In this document: piece after piece, positions 1 to 7,076 of the stretch
Position numbering within the stretch: position 1 is the stretch's first letter
Layout of the letters: each line of letters starts with the position of its first letter
From: JANQPX01 sp051010395
Lineage (GTDB): Bacteria; Pseudomonadota; Alphaproteobacteria; Geminicoccales; Geminicoccaceae
Length of the DNA: 20,546 nucleotides
Reading direction: 5' to 3'
NCBI GenBank assembly: GCA_051010395.1
Contig: JBPCVQ010000195.1
Coordinates: 1-20,546, forward strand
Program-made: the position numbers and the translations under genes
Notes under the pieces: model-generated
Told to the model about the DNA's origin: nothing
Seen by the model: only the letters and a program-made list of their open reading frames with translations
The model's database searches: none

Positions 1-1044
1 GTCCTGGTCTGCGGCTCGAGTTATGCCGGCGAGATCAAGAAATCGATCTTCGGCGTCTTGAACTATCTCCTGCCGGAAATGGGCGTCATGCCCATGCACT
101 GCTCCGCCAATGTCGGGCCCCGCGGGGACACCGCTATCTTTTTCGGGCTTTCAGGGACGGGCAAGACCACACTGTCCGCCGACAGCAGCCGCACGCTCCT
201 GGGTGACGATGAGCATGGCTGGGGTCCGAACGGGGTCTTCAATTTCGAAGGCGGCTGCTACGCCAAAGTCATCAAGCTGCGTGAAGAAACCGAGCCTGAG
301 ATCTTCGGTGCCGTGCATCGGTTCGGCACCATTCTCGAAAACGTCGTCGTCGATCCGCTGACCGGCACCTGCGATTTCGACGATGGGAGCCTGACCGAGA
401 ACACCCGTGCCTCCTATCCACTCGACTTTATCCCCAATGCCAGCGCCACCGGCATGGCGGGGCACCCCAAGAACATCGTGATGCTGACGGCAGATGCCTT
501 CGGCGTTCTCCCTCCGATCAGCCGTCTTACGCCCGAGCAGGCGATGTATCATTTCCTTTCCGGCTACACCGCCAAGGTCGCCGGTACGGAAAAGGGGCTG
601 GCCGAGCCGCAGGCAACCTTCTCCACCTGCTTCGGCGCACCCTTCATGCCACGCCACCCCTCGGTCTATGCCAAGATGCTTGGGGATCTGATGCGCAAAC
701 ACGAGGTCACCTGCTGGCTGGTCAATACCGGCTGGACAGGAGGCGCTTACGGCGTCGGCGAGCGCATGAAGCTCGGCTACACCCGCGCCATGGTTCAGGC
801 AGCCTTGGATGGCAAACTCTCAGAGGTCGGCGTGCAGTCTCACCCGGATTTCGGCCTGATGATGCCGGAAGCCTGCCCCGAGGTTCCCTGCAGCGTTCTC
901 AGTCCTCGCGGTGCGTGGTCCGATGGCAGCGCCTATGACCAGATGGCGCGAGACGTGGCTGGCCGGTTTGCCGACAACTTCACTCAGTTCGAATCCTATG
1001 TGAGCGACGAGGTGAAGTCCGCATCGATCCAGCCGCGTGTCTGA
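1..1044 (+). CDS. pckA: Phosphoenolpyruvate carboxykinase (ATP), 5' end outside window
   Basis: ATP-dependent PEP carboxykinase converts oxaloacetate and ATP to PEP, CO2 and ADP, the first committed step of gluconeogenesis from TCA intermediates. The open frame runs from base 1 with no start, so the 347 visible residues are the C-terminal two thirds of a roughly 535-residue enzyme. The P-loop GLSGTGKTT is at visible residues 49-57 and the kinase-2/metal motif GDDEHGW at 68-74, both typical of ATP-type PEPCK. The TTG at 58 is an internal Leu codon, not a start. The stop is TGA at 1042-1044, followed by a terminator. This is a core-metabolism gene and makes a sensible chromosomal anchor beside the catabolic genes: breakdown of homoprotocatechuate yields C4 and C3 acids that need PEPCK for gluconeogenesis. 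Identity is near certain. Confidence 0.97.
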   Translation, partial: VLVCGSSYAGEIKKSIFGVLNYLLPEMGVMPMHCSANVGPRGDTAIFFGLSGTGKTTLSADSSRTLLGDDEHGWGPNGVFNFEGGCYAKVIKLREETEPEIFGAVHRFGTILENVVVDPLTGTCDFDDGSLTENTRASYPLDFIPNASATGMAGHPKNIVMLTADAFGVLPPISRLTPEQAMYHFLSGYTAKVAGTEKGLAEPQATFSTCFGAPFMPRHPSVYAKMLGDLMRKHEVTCWLVNTGWTGGAYGVGERMKLGYTRAMVQAALDGKLSEVGVQSHPDFGLMMPEACPEVPCSVLSPRGAWSDGSAYDQMARDVAGRFADNFTQFESYVSDEVKSASIQPRV

Positions 1045-1082
1045 TCGGGCCAGATCTTCGCTCTGATCGCGTATTTGTAAGG

Positions 1083-1116
1083 AAGGCCCTGCCAGGTTCG
1101 GTGGGGCCTTTTTCTT
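1083..1116 (+). terminator. Rho-independent terminator after pckA, possibly bidirectional
   Basis: Arms AAGGCCC (1083-1089) and GGGCCTT (1104-1110) pair perfectly. CC (1092-1093) and GG (1100-1101) extend the stem after a two-base mismatch. The right arm runs into a T-rich tract (1109-1116). It lies between the convergent pckA and hpaH ends, so it may also stop the hpa operon from the other side, although the T-tract is weaker in that direction. Confidence 0.85.
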
Positions 1117-1142
1117 GTTCTGCCATTCCCTGACTTGGCCTC

Positions 1143-1949
1143 TCAGTTGAAGCTGATCCCGACCGATCCGAATGCGCCGAAGTCCGCCGTAATTCTGGTA
1201 CCTTGGGGGCATTCGAGGGGACGGGTGAAGGAGCCTGAGAGGATGATCTGGCCGGCTTCGATCTTCTGACCGTATCGGGCCAAGCGGCGCGCCAGCCAGA
1301 CGACGCTTTCTACCGGGTCATTGAGCACACCGGCGCCAAGGCCGGTTTCCTCGACCTCGCCATTCTTTGCAACGATCGCACCCACCCAACGGAGATCATG
1401 GGCATCGACCTCGTGGCGTTTGTTACCGAGCACGATGCCGGCATTGGCTGCATTATCAGCAATCGTGTCGAAGACACTGCGTGTCCTGCCAGACTTAGGA
1501 TCATGGCGGAGGATACGCGTGTCGAGGATTTCGAGGCTGGGGGCGACATGGTCGGTTGCGGCGATGACGTTCTCGCGGGTCACCTGTTTGCCGGCAAGCG
1601 GCGCCCTCATGACGAAGGCGATCTCCACCTCGACCCGCGGCTGGATGAAGCGGCCCGGTTTTACGGTGCTGCCGTTTGCGAAGAGCATATCGTCGAACAG
1701 AACACCGCTATCGGGTATGTCGATGTTCAATGCCGCCTGCATTGCCTTCGAGGTCAGGCCGATCTTCCAGCCGATGATCTTCTGGCCGGCCGCGCATTTC
1801 CTGTCGACCAATGCTGATTGAATGGCATAGGCGTCATCCATGTCCATGCCGGGATGGCGAAGCGAGAGGAGGCCGATCTGTTGTCGGGTCACCTCGGCCT
1901 GATAGAGATCATCAGCGGCTTGCTCACAATTGGCTGGCGACAGGCTCAT
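1143..1949 (-). CDS. hpaH: 2-oxohepta-3-ene-1,7-dioate hydratase
   Basis: HpaH hydrates 2-oxohept-3-ene-1,7-dioate to 4-hydroxy-2-oxoheptanedioate, the substrate of the HpaI aldolase. The 268 residues match the usual hydratase length. Family signatures visible: GWKIGLTSKAMQ near residue 60, QPRVEVEIAF with acidic metal ligands E107 and E109, APSLEILDTR with E140, a DTIADNAANAG segment and a C-terminal GQIILSGSFTRP. These correspond to the E/E/E metal site of MhpD-type hydratases. The start ATG overlaps the hpaG stop (ATGA, 1946-1949), so the two are translationally coupled. It is the last gene of the operon. A 2-hydroxypenta-2,4-dienoate hydratase is the alternative by family, but the hpa neighbours decide the assignment. 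Confidence 0.93.
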   Translation of the reverse strand: MSLSPANCEQAADDLYQAEVTRQQIGLLSLRHPGMDMDDAYAIQSALVDRKCAAGQKIIGWKIGLTSKAMQAALNIDIPDSGVLFDDMLFANGSTVKPGRFIQPRVEVEIAFVMRAPLAGKQVTRENVIAATDHVAPSLEILDTRILRHDPKSGRTRSVFDTIADNAANAGIVLGNKRHEVDAHDLRWVGAIVAKNGEVEETGLGAGVLNDPVESVVWLARRLARYGQKIEAGQIILSGSFTRPLECPQGTRITADFGAFGSVGISFN

Positions 1950-2803
1950 GCCTCATCTTCCACGCCATTTCGCAGAACGCCGATACCTTCTGCCTCAACC
2001 TCGATCACATCTCCGGGGCGCAAGAAAACCGGAGGCTCGAGCCTGGCCCCTGAACCCGTCGGCGTGCCGGTAATGATAATATCTCCGGGGACCAGGGTGG
2101 TGAAGGTCGAGATATATTCGATCTGCCGGCGGATCGGGAACACCATGCGGCTGGTGCGGTCTTCCTGGCGAAGCTCGCCGTTCACCCTGGTCGAAAGCCT
2201 GATATCATCAAGCTGATCAGCGGAGGTGAAGGGCACGAGCCAGGGGCCCATCGCGCCGGAGCGATCGAAGTTCTTGCCCTGGGTGACATTGAACTTGGCG
2301 TGGCGCACCCAGTCGCGGAGCGTGCCTTCGTTGCAAAGCGTGAGCGCTGCGATATGGCCGTAAGCGTAGGCCTGCTTGATATGCCGCCCTCCTTTGCCGA
2401 TCACGATCGCGATCTCACCTTCATAGTCGAGCTTGTCGGAAGCATGCGGGCGGATCAGCGGCTGTTCGTGGCCGGTAAACGAACGAGGGAAGCGGATGAA
2501 GAGGGACATGTTGGCAGGTGCTGCCTGCCCGTCCTTGTATTCGGCATTGCGGTCCGGGAAGTTTACGCCGACGCAGATGATTTTTTCAGGCGACGGCACC
2601 GGGGTCTCGTAAGTGAAGCTGCCGTTGGGGTGCGTGACGGACCGGTTTTTTGCGACATGTTCCAATTGGGCGAAGCCGCCGGCTTCAATCACCTCGCGCA
2701 GGGTCTGCCAGTCCGAAAAATCCGGTGACAGCGCAATCATGCCCTCATCGGTGACCGCCCCGTAATAGGTCTGGCCATCCAGGCTGTAAGTCGAAAAGCG
2801 CAT
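1946..2803 (-). CDS. hpaG: FAH-family decarboxylase/isomerase, single-domain HpaG type
   Basis: This is a fumarylacetoacetate-hydrolase-fold protein of 285 residues. By context it decarboxylates 5-oxopent-3-ene-1,2,5-tricarboxylate to 2-oxohept-3-ene-1,7-dioate. Signatures in order: KIICVGVNFPDRNAEYKD, FIRFPRSFTGH, the metal-ligand strand LDYEGEIAIVIGKGG, CNEGTLRDWVRH (the usual CND acid is Glu here), GKNFDRSGAMGPW and the C-terminal GDIIITGTPTGSG. E. coli HpaG is a roughly 430-residue two-domain isomerase/decarboxylase; this one has a single domain, so the isomerase step is probably left to the separate HpaF. It lies 27 bp downstream of hpaD and overlaps hpaH by 4 bp. The family is certain; the exact reaction is inferred from the operon. 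Confidence 0.88.
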   Translation of the reverse strand: MRFSTYSLDGQTYYGAVTDEGMIALSPDFSDWQTLREVIEAGGFAQLEHVAKNRSVTHPNGSFTYETPVPSPEKIICVGVNFPDRNAEYKDGQAAPANMSLFIRFPRSFTGHEQPLIRPHASDKLDYEGEIAIVIGKGGRHIKQAYAYGHIAALTLCNEGTLRDWVRHAKFNVTQGKNFDRSGAMGPWLVPFTSADQLDDIRLSTRVNGELRQEDRTSRMVFPIRRQIEYISTFTTLVPGDIIITGTPTGSGARLEPPVFLRPGDVIEVEAEGIGVLRNGVEDEA

Positions 2804-2830
2804 CCTGTTCTCCGCTGTCGATGGTCCTGA

Positions 2831-3811
2831 TCAAGGCGCAATAATGGGTTGTGCCTTGAGAGCCGATTCTTTGAGCGCCGCACCGTCAAAGAGGCTGCCT
2901 TCTTCAAACCAGCTTCTCGGCGCCGCCGAGCCCCAGAGGGTCTGGCGCTGCGGGTCCTTCAGGTCCCATTTGATCGGCTCCAGATCGGGGTCCACTGTCT
3001 GGTAGTCGGAACAATAGATCTCAATTCGATGGCCGTCGGGATCACGAACATAAAGAAAGAAGGCGTTCGAAATGCCATGACGGCCAGGGCCGCGTTCGAT
3101 GTTGTCGATCCAGCCGGTGGTCGACATCAGATCCAGAAGATCGATGATATTGAGCGGTGTCGGTACCCAAAAAGCGGTGTGATGCAGGCGCGGCCCGCGC
3201 CCGTTGGTGAACGCGACGTCATGCACGCCGCCCTTTCGGTGCATCCAGGCGGCCCAGATTTTGCCGCTCTCCTCGTCCTCGGTGTATTCGGTCGTGCGAA
3301 AGCCGATCTCGTTGTAGAAGGCGACGGACGCATCCACATCGGCGCTGAACATGTTGAAGTGGTCAATGCGGAGCGGCTTCACGCCGTTATAAAGCTTGTA
3401 ATGCTGATGGATCGGCTCGAGGCGGTCCATGTGTACGTAGAACTCCAGCGGAATGCCGAAGGGGTCTCTCGCGCACAACACCCGGCCCATGAAGGGGCGC
3501 TCGACCCACTGGGTCGGAAAGCCTTTGGCCTCGAAGAAGGCTTCAGCCCTATCGAGATCCGGCTCGTCATAAAGCTTGAAGCCGAGAACGCCGACACCGG
3601 CCTCGTCCGAACGCACGAGCGCGATGCAGTGATGTCCCCGCTCTTCCATGGCGCGCAGATAGATCGCATCGGCATCCTCGTAGGTCACCTGAAGGCCGAG
3701 CGTGTCGACATAGAAGGCCCTCGATTTTTCGAGATCGCGCACCCGGTACTCGACATGGCTGAGCCTGACGATGTTGAACGGCGGATAGAGGACGGGGGCG
3801 GGGACGGGCAT
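2831..3811 (-). CDS. hpaD: Homoprotocatechuate 2,3-dioxygenase, type I extradiol (VOC fold)
   Basis: This enzyme opens the ring of 3,4-dihydroxyphenylacetate beside the diol with O2, giving 5-carboxymethyl-2-hydroxymuconate semialdehyde. Its 326 residues contain two vicinal-oxygen-chelate halves, RLSHVEYRVRDLEKS near 16-30 and LRIDHFNMFSADV near 147-159. The metal triad can be read as H151, H211 (in PRLHHTAFWV) and E264 (in HRIEIYCSDY), with H197 in the second-shell acid/base position. This pattern matches the Brevibacterium/Arthrobacter HPCD and MndD enzymes (Fe or Mn), not the LigB-type HpaD of E. coli. The 3-bp gap to hpaE indicates one transcript. Whether iron or manganese is used cannot be told. 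Confidence 0.93.
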   Translation of the reverse strand: MPVPAPVLYPPFNIVRLSHVEYRVRDLEKSRAFYVDTLGLQVTYEDADAIYLRAMEERGHHCIALVRSDEAGVGVLGFKLYDEPDLDRAEAFFEAKGFPTQWVERPFMGRVLCARDPFGIPLEFYVHMDRLEPIHQHYKLYNGVKPLRIDHFNMFSADVDASVAFYNEIGFRTTEYTEDEESGKIWAAWMHRKGGVHDVAFTNGRGPRLHHTAFWVPTPLNIIDLLDLMSTTGWIDNIERGPGRHGISNAFFLYVRDPDGHRIEIYCSDYQTVDPDLEPIKWDLKDPQRQTLWGSAAPRSWFEEGSLFDGAALKESALKAQPIIAP

Positions 3812-3814
3812 GGC

Positions 3815-5326
3815 TCAGGCTCCGAGCTTTGGAATTTTGTGCTGGCCGGTCGCGAAGCCGATATGCTTTTGCTCCATATAGAACTCGAATGACCAGTTGC
3901 CGCCGTCGCGGCCGATGCCCGATGCCTTGACCCCGCCAAACGGCGTCGGCAGATGGCGCACATTCTCCGAATTCACCCAGATCATGCCGGCTTCGAGCCT
4001 GTCGGTGAAACGCAGCGCCCTGGTCAGGTCGTTGGTCCAGACATAGCCGGTCAGGCCATAGGCTGTATCGTTGGCGATGTCGAGCGCCTCTTCCTCGGTG
4101 GAAAAGGGGATCGAGGTCAGCACCGGCCCAAAGATCTCTTCGCGCGCGATCCGCATTTTGTTGCGGGCGTTGGTGAAGAGGGTGGGACGCACGAAAAAGC
4201 CCTTGCCCTCCATCGACACACCGCCGGCCGCGATGGTGGCGCCGTCCTCCTTGGCGATGTCGAAATAGCTGGTGACCTTATTGTAGTGTTCTTCGGTGAC
4301 CAGCGGCCCGATTTCGGTGGCTGGATCGAGTGGATGGCCGACTTTGATCTTGTTGACCCGCTCGACGAGCCTGGCTTCGAAGTCTTCGCGTATCGTGTCC
4401 TGCACCAGAAGGCGCGAAGACGAGGTGCAGCGCTCGCCGTTGATCGAGTAGATCATGAAGATCACCGCATCGAGTGCACGATCGAGATCGGCGTCGTCGA
4501 AGACGATGACTGGATTTTTTCCGCCGAGCTCAAAATGCGTGCGCTTCAGCGTATCGGCGCCCTGCCTCATAATCATCGAACCGGTGCGGCTTTCGCCGAC
4601 AAAGGCGATGGCCTTGATGTCAGGATGCTCGGTCAGCGCTTTGCCTGCGTCCTCGCCAAAGCCGTTAACGACATTCAGGACACCGGGGGACAGCCCTGCT
4701 GCCTCAGCGATCTCGATCAACAGCTGTGCCGAAAGCGGCGAGGCTTCGGCGGGTTTGTGCACGACGGTGCAGCCCGACGCGAGCGCAGGTGCGATCTTCC
4801 AGGTGGACAGCATGAACGGCGTGTTCCAGGGCGTGATCACGCCGACCGGACCAATGGGCACACGGGTGGTGACGTTCATCAGCGTCGGTGACGGCAGCAT
4901 CTGTCCGTCCCGCGCGGCCGGTGCGCGGTCAGCGAAGAAGCGAAAATTCTCGGCGCCACGAAGCGCGGCCTTGGACATGAAACGCAAGGCCTGGCCGGTG
5001 TCCCAGCATTCGCAAAAAGCGATTTCTTCAGCGCGCTCGACAATGCCATCGGCGATGGCGTGCAGAACTTGCCTGCGTTTGGCTGACGGCATTTCGCGCC
5101 AGGCGGGGAAGGCTGCTTTGGCGGCTTTGGCCGCTCGGTCGACATCTTCGGCGTCGCCTCTGGCGACCGGGCAGATCAGGCTGTTGTCGACCGGCGAGCG
5201 GGTCTCGAAGGTCTTTCCTCCGGCCGCAGGCATCGCCTGCCCGCCGATCAGGTTCGAGATGCCCTGATTCTGGAAACGGGTGAGATAGCCATCGAGCTTG
5301 GCGAGGTTCCGGTCGAGCTCAGACAT
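3815..5326 (-). CDS. hpaE: 5-carboxymethyl-2-hydroxymuconate semialdehyde dehydrogenase
   Basis: This NAD-dependent aldehyde dehydrogenase oxidises the ring-cleavage semialdehyde to 5-carboxymethyl-2-hydroxymuconate. The 503 residues fit the ALDH superfamily. The oxyanion Asn is N168 in TPWNTPF, the cofactor Lys is K191 in HKPAEASPLS, the general base is E266 in FELGGKNPV and the nucleophile is C300 in NGERCTSSS. The C-terminal FGGVKASGIGRDGG loop is also typical. It sits between hpaF and hpaD with 3-bp gaps on both sides. The superfamily is certain and the substrate follows from the operon. Confidence 0.94.
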   Translation of the reverse strand: MSELDRNLAKLDGYLTRFQNQGISNLIGGQAMPAAGGKTFETRSPVDNSLICPVARGDAEDVDRAAKAAKAAFPAWREMPSAKRRQVLHAIADGIVERAEEIAFCECWDTGQALRFMSKAALRGAENFRFFADRAPAARDGQMLPSPTLMNVTTRVPIGPVGVITPWNTPFMLSTWKIAPALASGCTVVHKPAEASPLSAQLLIEIAEAAGLSPGVLNVVNGFGEDAGKALTEHPDIKAIAFVGESRTGSMIMRQGADTLKRTHFELGGKNPVIVFDDADLDRALDAVIFMIYSINGERCTSSSRLLVQDTIREDFEARLVERVNKIKVGHPLDPATEIGPLVTEEHYNKVTSYFDIAKEDGATIAAGGVSMEGKGFFVRPTLFTNARNKMRIAREEIFGPVLTSIPFSTEEEALDIANDTAYGLTGYVWTNDLTRALRFTDRLEAGMIWVNSENVRHLPTPFGGVKASGIGRDGGNWSFEFYMEQKHIGFATGQHKIPKLGA

Positions 5327-5329
5327 GGC

Positions 5330-5716
5330 TCATGTCTCCTGCAGATGGTCGCGGATCGTCCCGGCCTTGGGCGAAAGCTCGGGGTCGATGTCACGCATCT
5401 CCAAGGACAGCGCGATCGGGCGGGAGGCCATCACCGGCGCCAGAAAGGCAGATGCTGCCTCGAAAAGCTTCTCCGTCGCCGCCTTCTTCACAGTGTGGGG
5501 CCGACCGCCGCGCAGGCGCACCGAGATATCGATGAAGCCGTGATTCGGGTTGCCGTCGGCGATGCTGTAATGGTCGGTGGCGAATGCACGCACCCTGACG
5601 CCGGCAAGGGGAAAGGCTTCGATCTCGATCGCCGTCTGCCGGAGGCAGTCGCAAAACGCGGACAGGTCGAGGGCGTTTTCCAGGTTGGACGAGTACTCGA
5701 TCGCGAGATGCGGCAT
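5330..5716 (-). CDS. hpaF: 5-carboxymethyl-2-hydroxymuconate delta-isomerase
   Basis: HpaF isomerises 5-carboxymethyl-2-hydroxymuconate to 5-oxopent-3-ene-1,2,5-tricarboxylate. It has 128 residues, the usual length of the trimeric CHMI group of the tautomerase superfamily. The mature protein starts with the catalytic Pro after Met removal (MPHLAIEYSSNL), and GFIDISVRLRGGR and the LSLEMRDIDPEL C-terminal strand match the family. The start is set by an AAGGA Shine-Dalgarno 7 bases upstream, which lies inside the left arm of the operator at 5725-5753. It is the first gene of the hpaFEDGH operon and is divergent from hpaR. Confidence 0.93.
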   Translation of the reverse strand: MPHLAIEYSSNLENALDLSAFCDCLRQTAIEIEAFPLAGVRVRAFATDHYSIADGNPNHGFIDISVRLRGGRPHTVKKAATEKLFEAASAFLAPVMASRPIALSLEMRDIDPELSPKAGTIRDHLQET

Positions 5717-5724
5717 GATTTTTC

Positions 5725-5775
5725 CTTAATAAAGCAATTGTTGCGATGTTAAGTTGTTGATCTCACCCCTGTCAA
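5725..5775 (-). promoter_or_regulatory. hpaF promoter with overlapping HpaR-type operator
   Basis: Read on the minus strand there is a perfect -35 TTGACA (5775-5770), an 18-bp spacer and a -10 TAACAT (5751-5746). A 29-bp interrupted inverted repeat centred on 5739 covers the -10, the expected start point and the hpaF Shine-Dalgarno. Its arms are CTTAA (5725-5729)/TTAAG (5749-5753) and GCAA (5734-5737)/TTGC (5741-5744). Ten of 14 symmetric pairs match. This is the expected geometry for repression by the divergent MarR-type regulator. Binding itself is inferred. Confidence 0.72.
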
Positions 5776-5817
5776 ACGGTTTATGGTATCGACGAGATCG
5801 ATCCGTTGGGATCCAAG

Positions 5818-6291
5818 ATGGCCGACCAGCTTATGACTGATCAAAAACGTGAACTTCCCTCCACCACGCGCTCCTTGCCGATCGCCCTGATCAGGGCGCG
5901 GGAAAAGGTGATGGTGCCGATCCGCGGCATGCTCTCCCAATCGGGCATTACCGAGCAGCAATGGCGCATTCTGCGCGTGCTCGATGAATTCGGCCCGCTC
6001 GATGCCACCAAGCTCTCGGAAGCGGCTTGCCTCCTGGTGCCAAGCCAGACCCGCATCGTTCAGACCCTGGTTGAAAAAGGCTACGTCACGCGCACCCCGG
6101 ATACCGTCGATCGACGCCGCCAGACCGTCGCGATCACCGAAGCGGGGCGCCGGATCATCGAAGATAATCTCGATCAGGCCCAGGGCATCGCTCGGCATTT
6201 CGAGACGGTTCTCGGCAAGGAAAAGCTGCAGACACTCCTGGATCTCCTGGGCGAACTGGACCAGCTTGGCGCTGGCCCAGGTTCAAAGTGA
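5818..6291 (+). CDS. hpaR: MarR-family regulator of homoprotocatechuate degradation
   Basis: A 157-residue MarR-type winged-helix regulator, divergent from and 101 bp away from hpaF. The N-terminal RSLPIALIRAREKVMVPIRG segment followed by GITEQQWRILRVL is typical of the HpaR subgroup. The recognition helix region is ATKLSEAACLLVPSQTRIVQTL and the wing DRRRQTVAITEAGRR. HpaR proteins repress hpa operons and are released by aromatic acids such as 4-hydroxyphenylacetate or homoprotocatechuate. The ATG at 5818 has GGGA about 7 bases upstream; the in-frame TTG at 5806 and the ATG at 5833 are less likely starts. The last 9 bp overlap the stop end of the convergent aminotransferase remnant. Confidence 0.9.
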   Translation: MADQLMTDQKRELPSTTRSLPIALIRAREKVMVPIRGMLSQSGITEQQWRILRVLDEFGPLDATKLSEAACLLVPSQTRIVQTLVEKGYVTRTPDTVDRRRQTVAITEAGRRIIEDNLDQAQGIARHFETVLGKEKLQTLLDLLGELDQLGAGPGSK

Positions 6292-6906
6292 GCCCAGCCC
6301 TTTGTCGAGTGCCGAGAGGATTTGCTCGACATGCCCGCTGTCGATCACCAGCCGCGGCGAGAGAATGACGTTGTTTCCTGACACGCGGATCATGACCCCC
6401 TCATCATAAGTCGCTTTCTGCAGCTTTACTGGTACCTCCTTGCCGACGGGTTGCTTGCTCCTTTGAAGCTGAGATACTTGGTGTGGCTGCCTTCACCACG
6501 GAGCCGATGAACTTGACGCGCCAGCTTGAGCGCGACTTCCACGGAATCGGATCCGCCCGAAGTAAAAAAAGAACGGGTGAGGCCGTCTTCCTCAAAGAAC
6601 TCCGCGAGCTCGAAGGAAAGGGCGATGGCCTTGTCGTTGGTGGTCCCGCGGAAGGTGGAATAATAGGGAAGGGCGCTCAGCTGGGCAAAAATGGCTTCCT
6701 TCACCGGATCGCAGCTATAGCCGAGATTGACGTTCCAAAGACCGCCGACCGCATCGATCGTCCTGTTGCCGGTCTATGTCGACGACATGGACGCCTTCGC
6801 CCGCGGTCAAAATGGTTGGCGGGTTCGTCTGGCTGTCGGCTGGATGGGCCATCGGTTGCCAGAACAAGCGCGCATTGTTTTCCTTTACAAAGTTGCTGTC
6901 TTTCAT
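6283..6906 (-). pseudogene. Class III (omega) aminotransferase, frameshifted and internally deleted
   Basis: The start ATG (6906) has a strong SD, GGAAGGA. The N-terminus MKDSNFVKENNARLFWQPM continues to GEGVHVVDID, then the frame is lost through one extra G:C pair near 6771-6772. The next frame resumes with GNRTIDAVGGLWNVNLGY and runs through FFTSGGSDSVEVALKLARQ to KYLSFKGA. Near 6452 the reading jumps to a third frame, PVGKEVPVKLQKATYDEGV, which ends with SPRLVIDSGHVEQILSALD and the stop at 6283-6285. About 150 N-terminal and 55 C-terminal residues survive of a roughly 450-residue PLP enzyme. The middle, including the PLP lysine, is missing, so it cannot be active. It is divergent from tctC and may once have fed an amine such as tyramine or dopamine into the hpa route; that role is inference. 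Confidence 0.9.
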
Positions 6907-6969
6907 GACGGTTTCCTTCCAGCACCGGTGCCAACGCCCTGCCTGCGCCGGCACGGCTTGGATCAGGCA

Positions 6970-7012
6970 TTGACAGTCAGAAACTTAATATGACAAAATT
7001 TAACATAGCAAG
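6970..7012 (+). promoter_or_regulatory. tctC promoter with second HpaR-type operator
   Basis: TTGACA (6970-6975), an 18-bp spacer and CAAAAT (6994-6999) form a plausible sigma-70 promoter about 80 bp upstream of tctC. Over the -10 lies a 29-bp imperfect inverted repeat, 6984-7012, centred on 6998. Its arms include CTT/AAG, TATG/CATA and AAA/TTT, and 10 of 14 pairs match. Aligned centre to centre with the hpaF operator, 17 of 29 bases are identical, including the first seven (CTTAATA) and the last three. Confidence 0.55.
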
Positions 7013-7076
7013 TAAATTTGAAGCCGGCCATTCCGAAGGTCGGTCGAACATGCGAATCTGTAAGGGAGCAATCATC

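Noticed and set aside
2849..3892. 347-codon plus-strand open frame opposite hpaD
   Set aside because: It is the antisense shadow of a high-GC gene with a full catalytic triad; the product has no recognisable domain and no ribosome site.
3953..4891. 312-codon plus-strand open frame opposite hpaE
   Set aside because: Antisense shadow of a well-supported aldehyde dehydrogenase.
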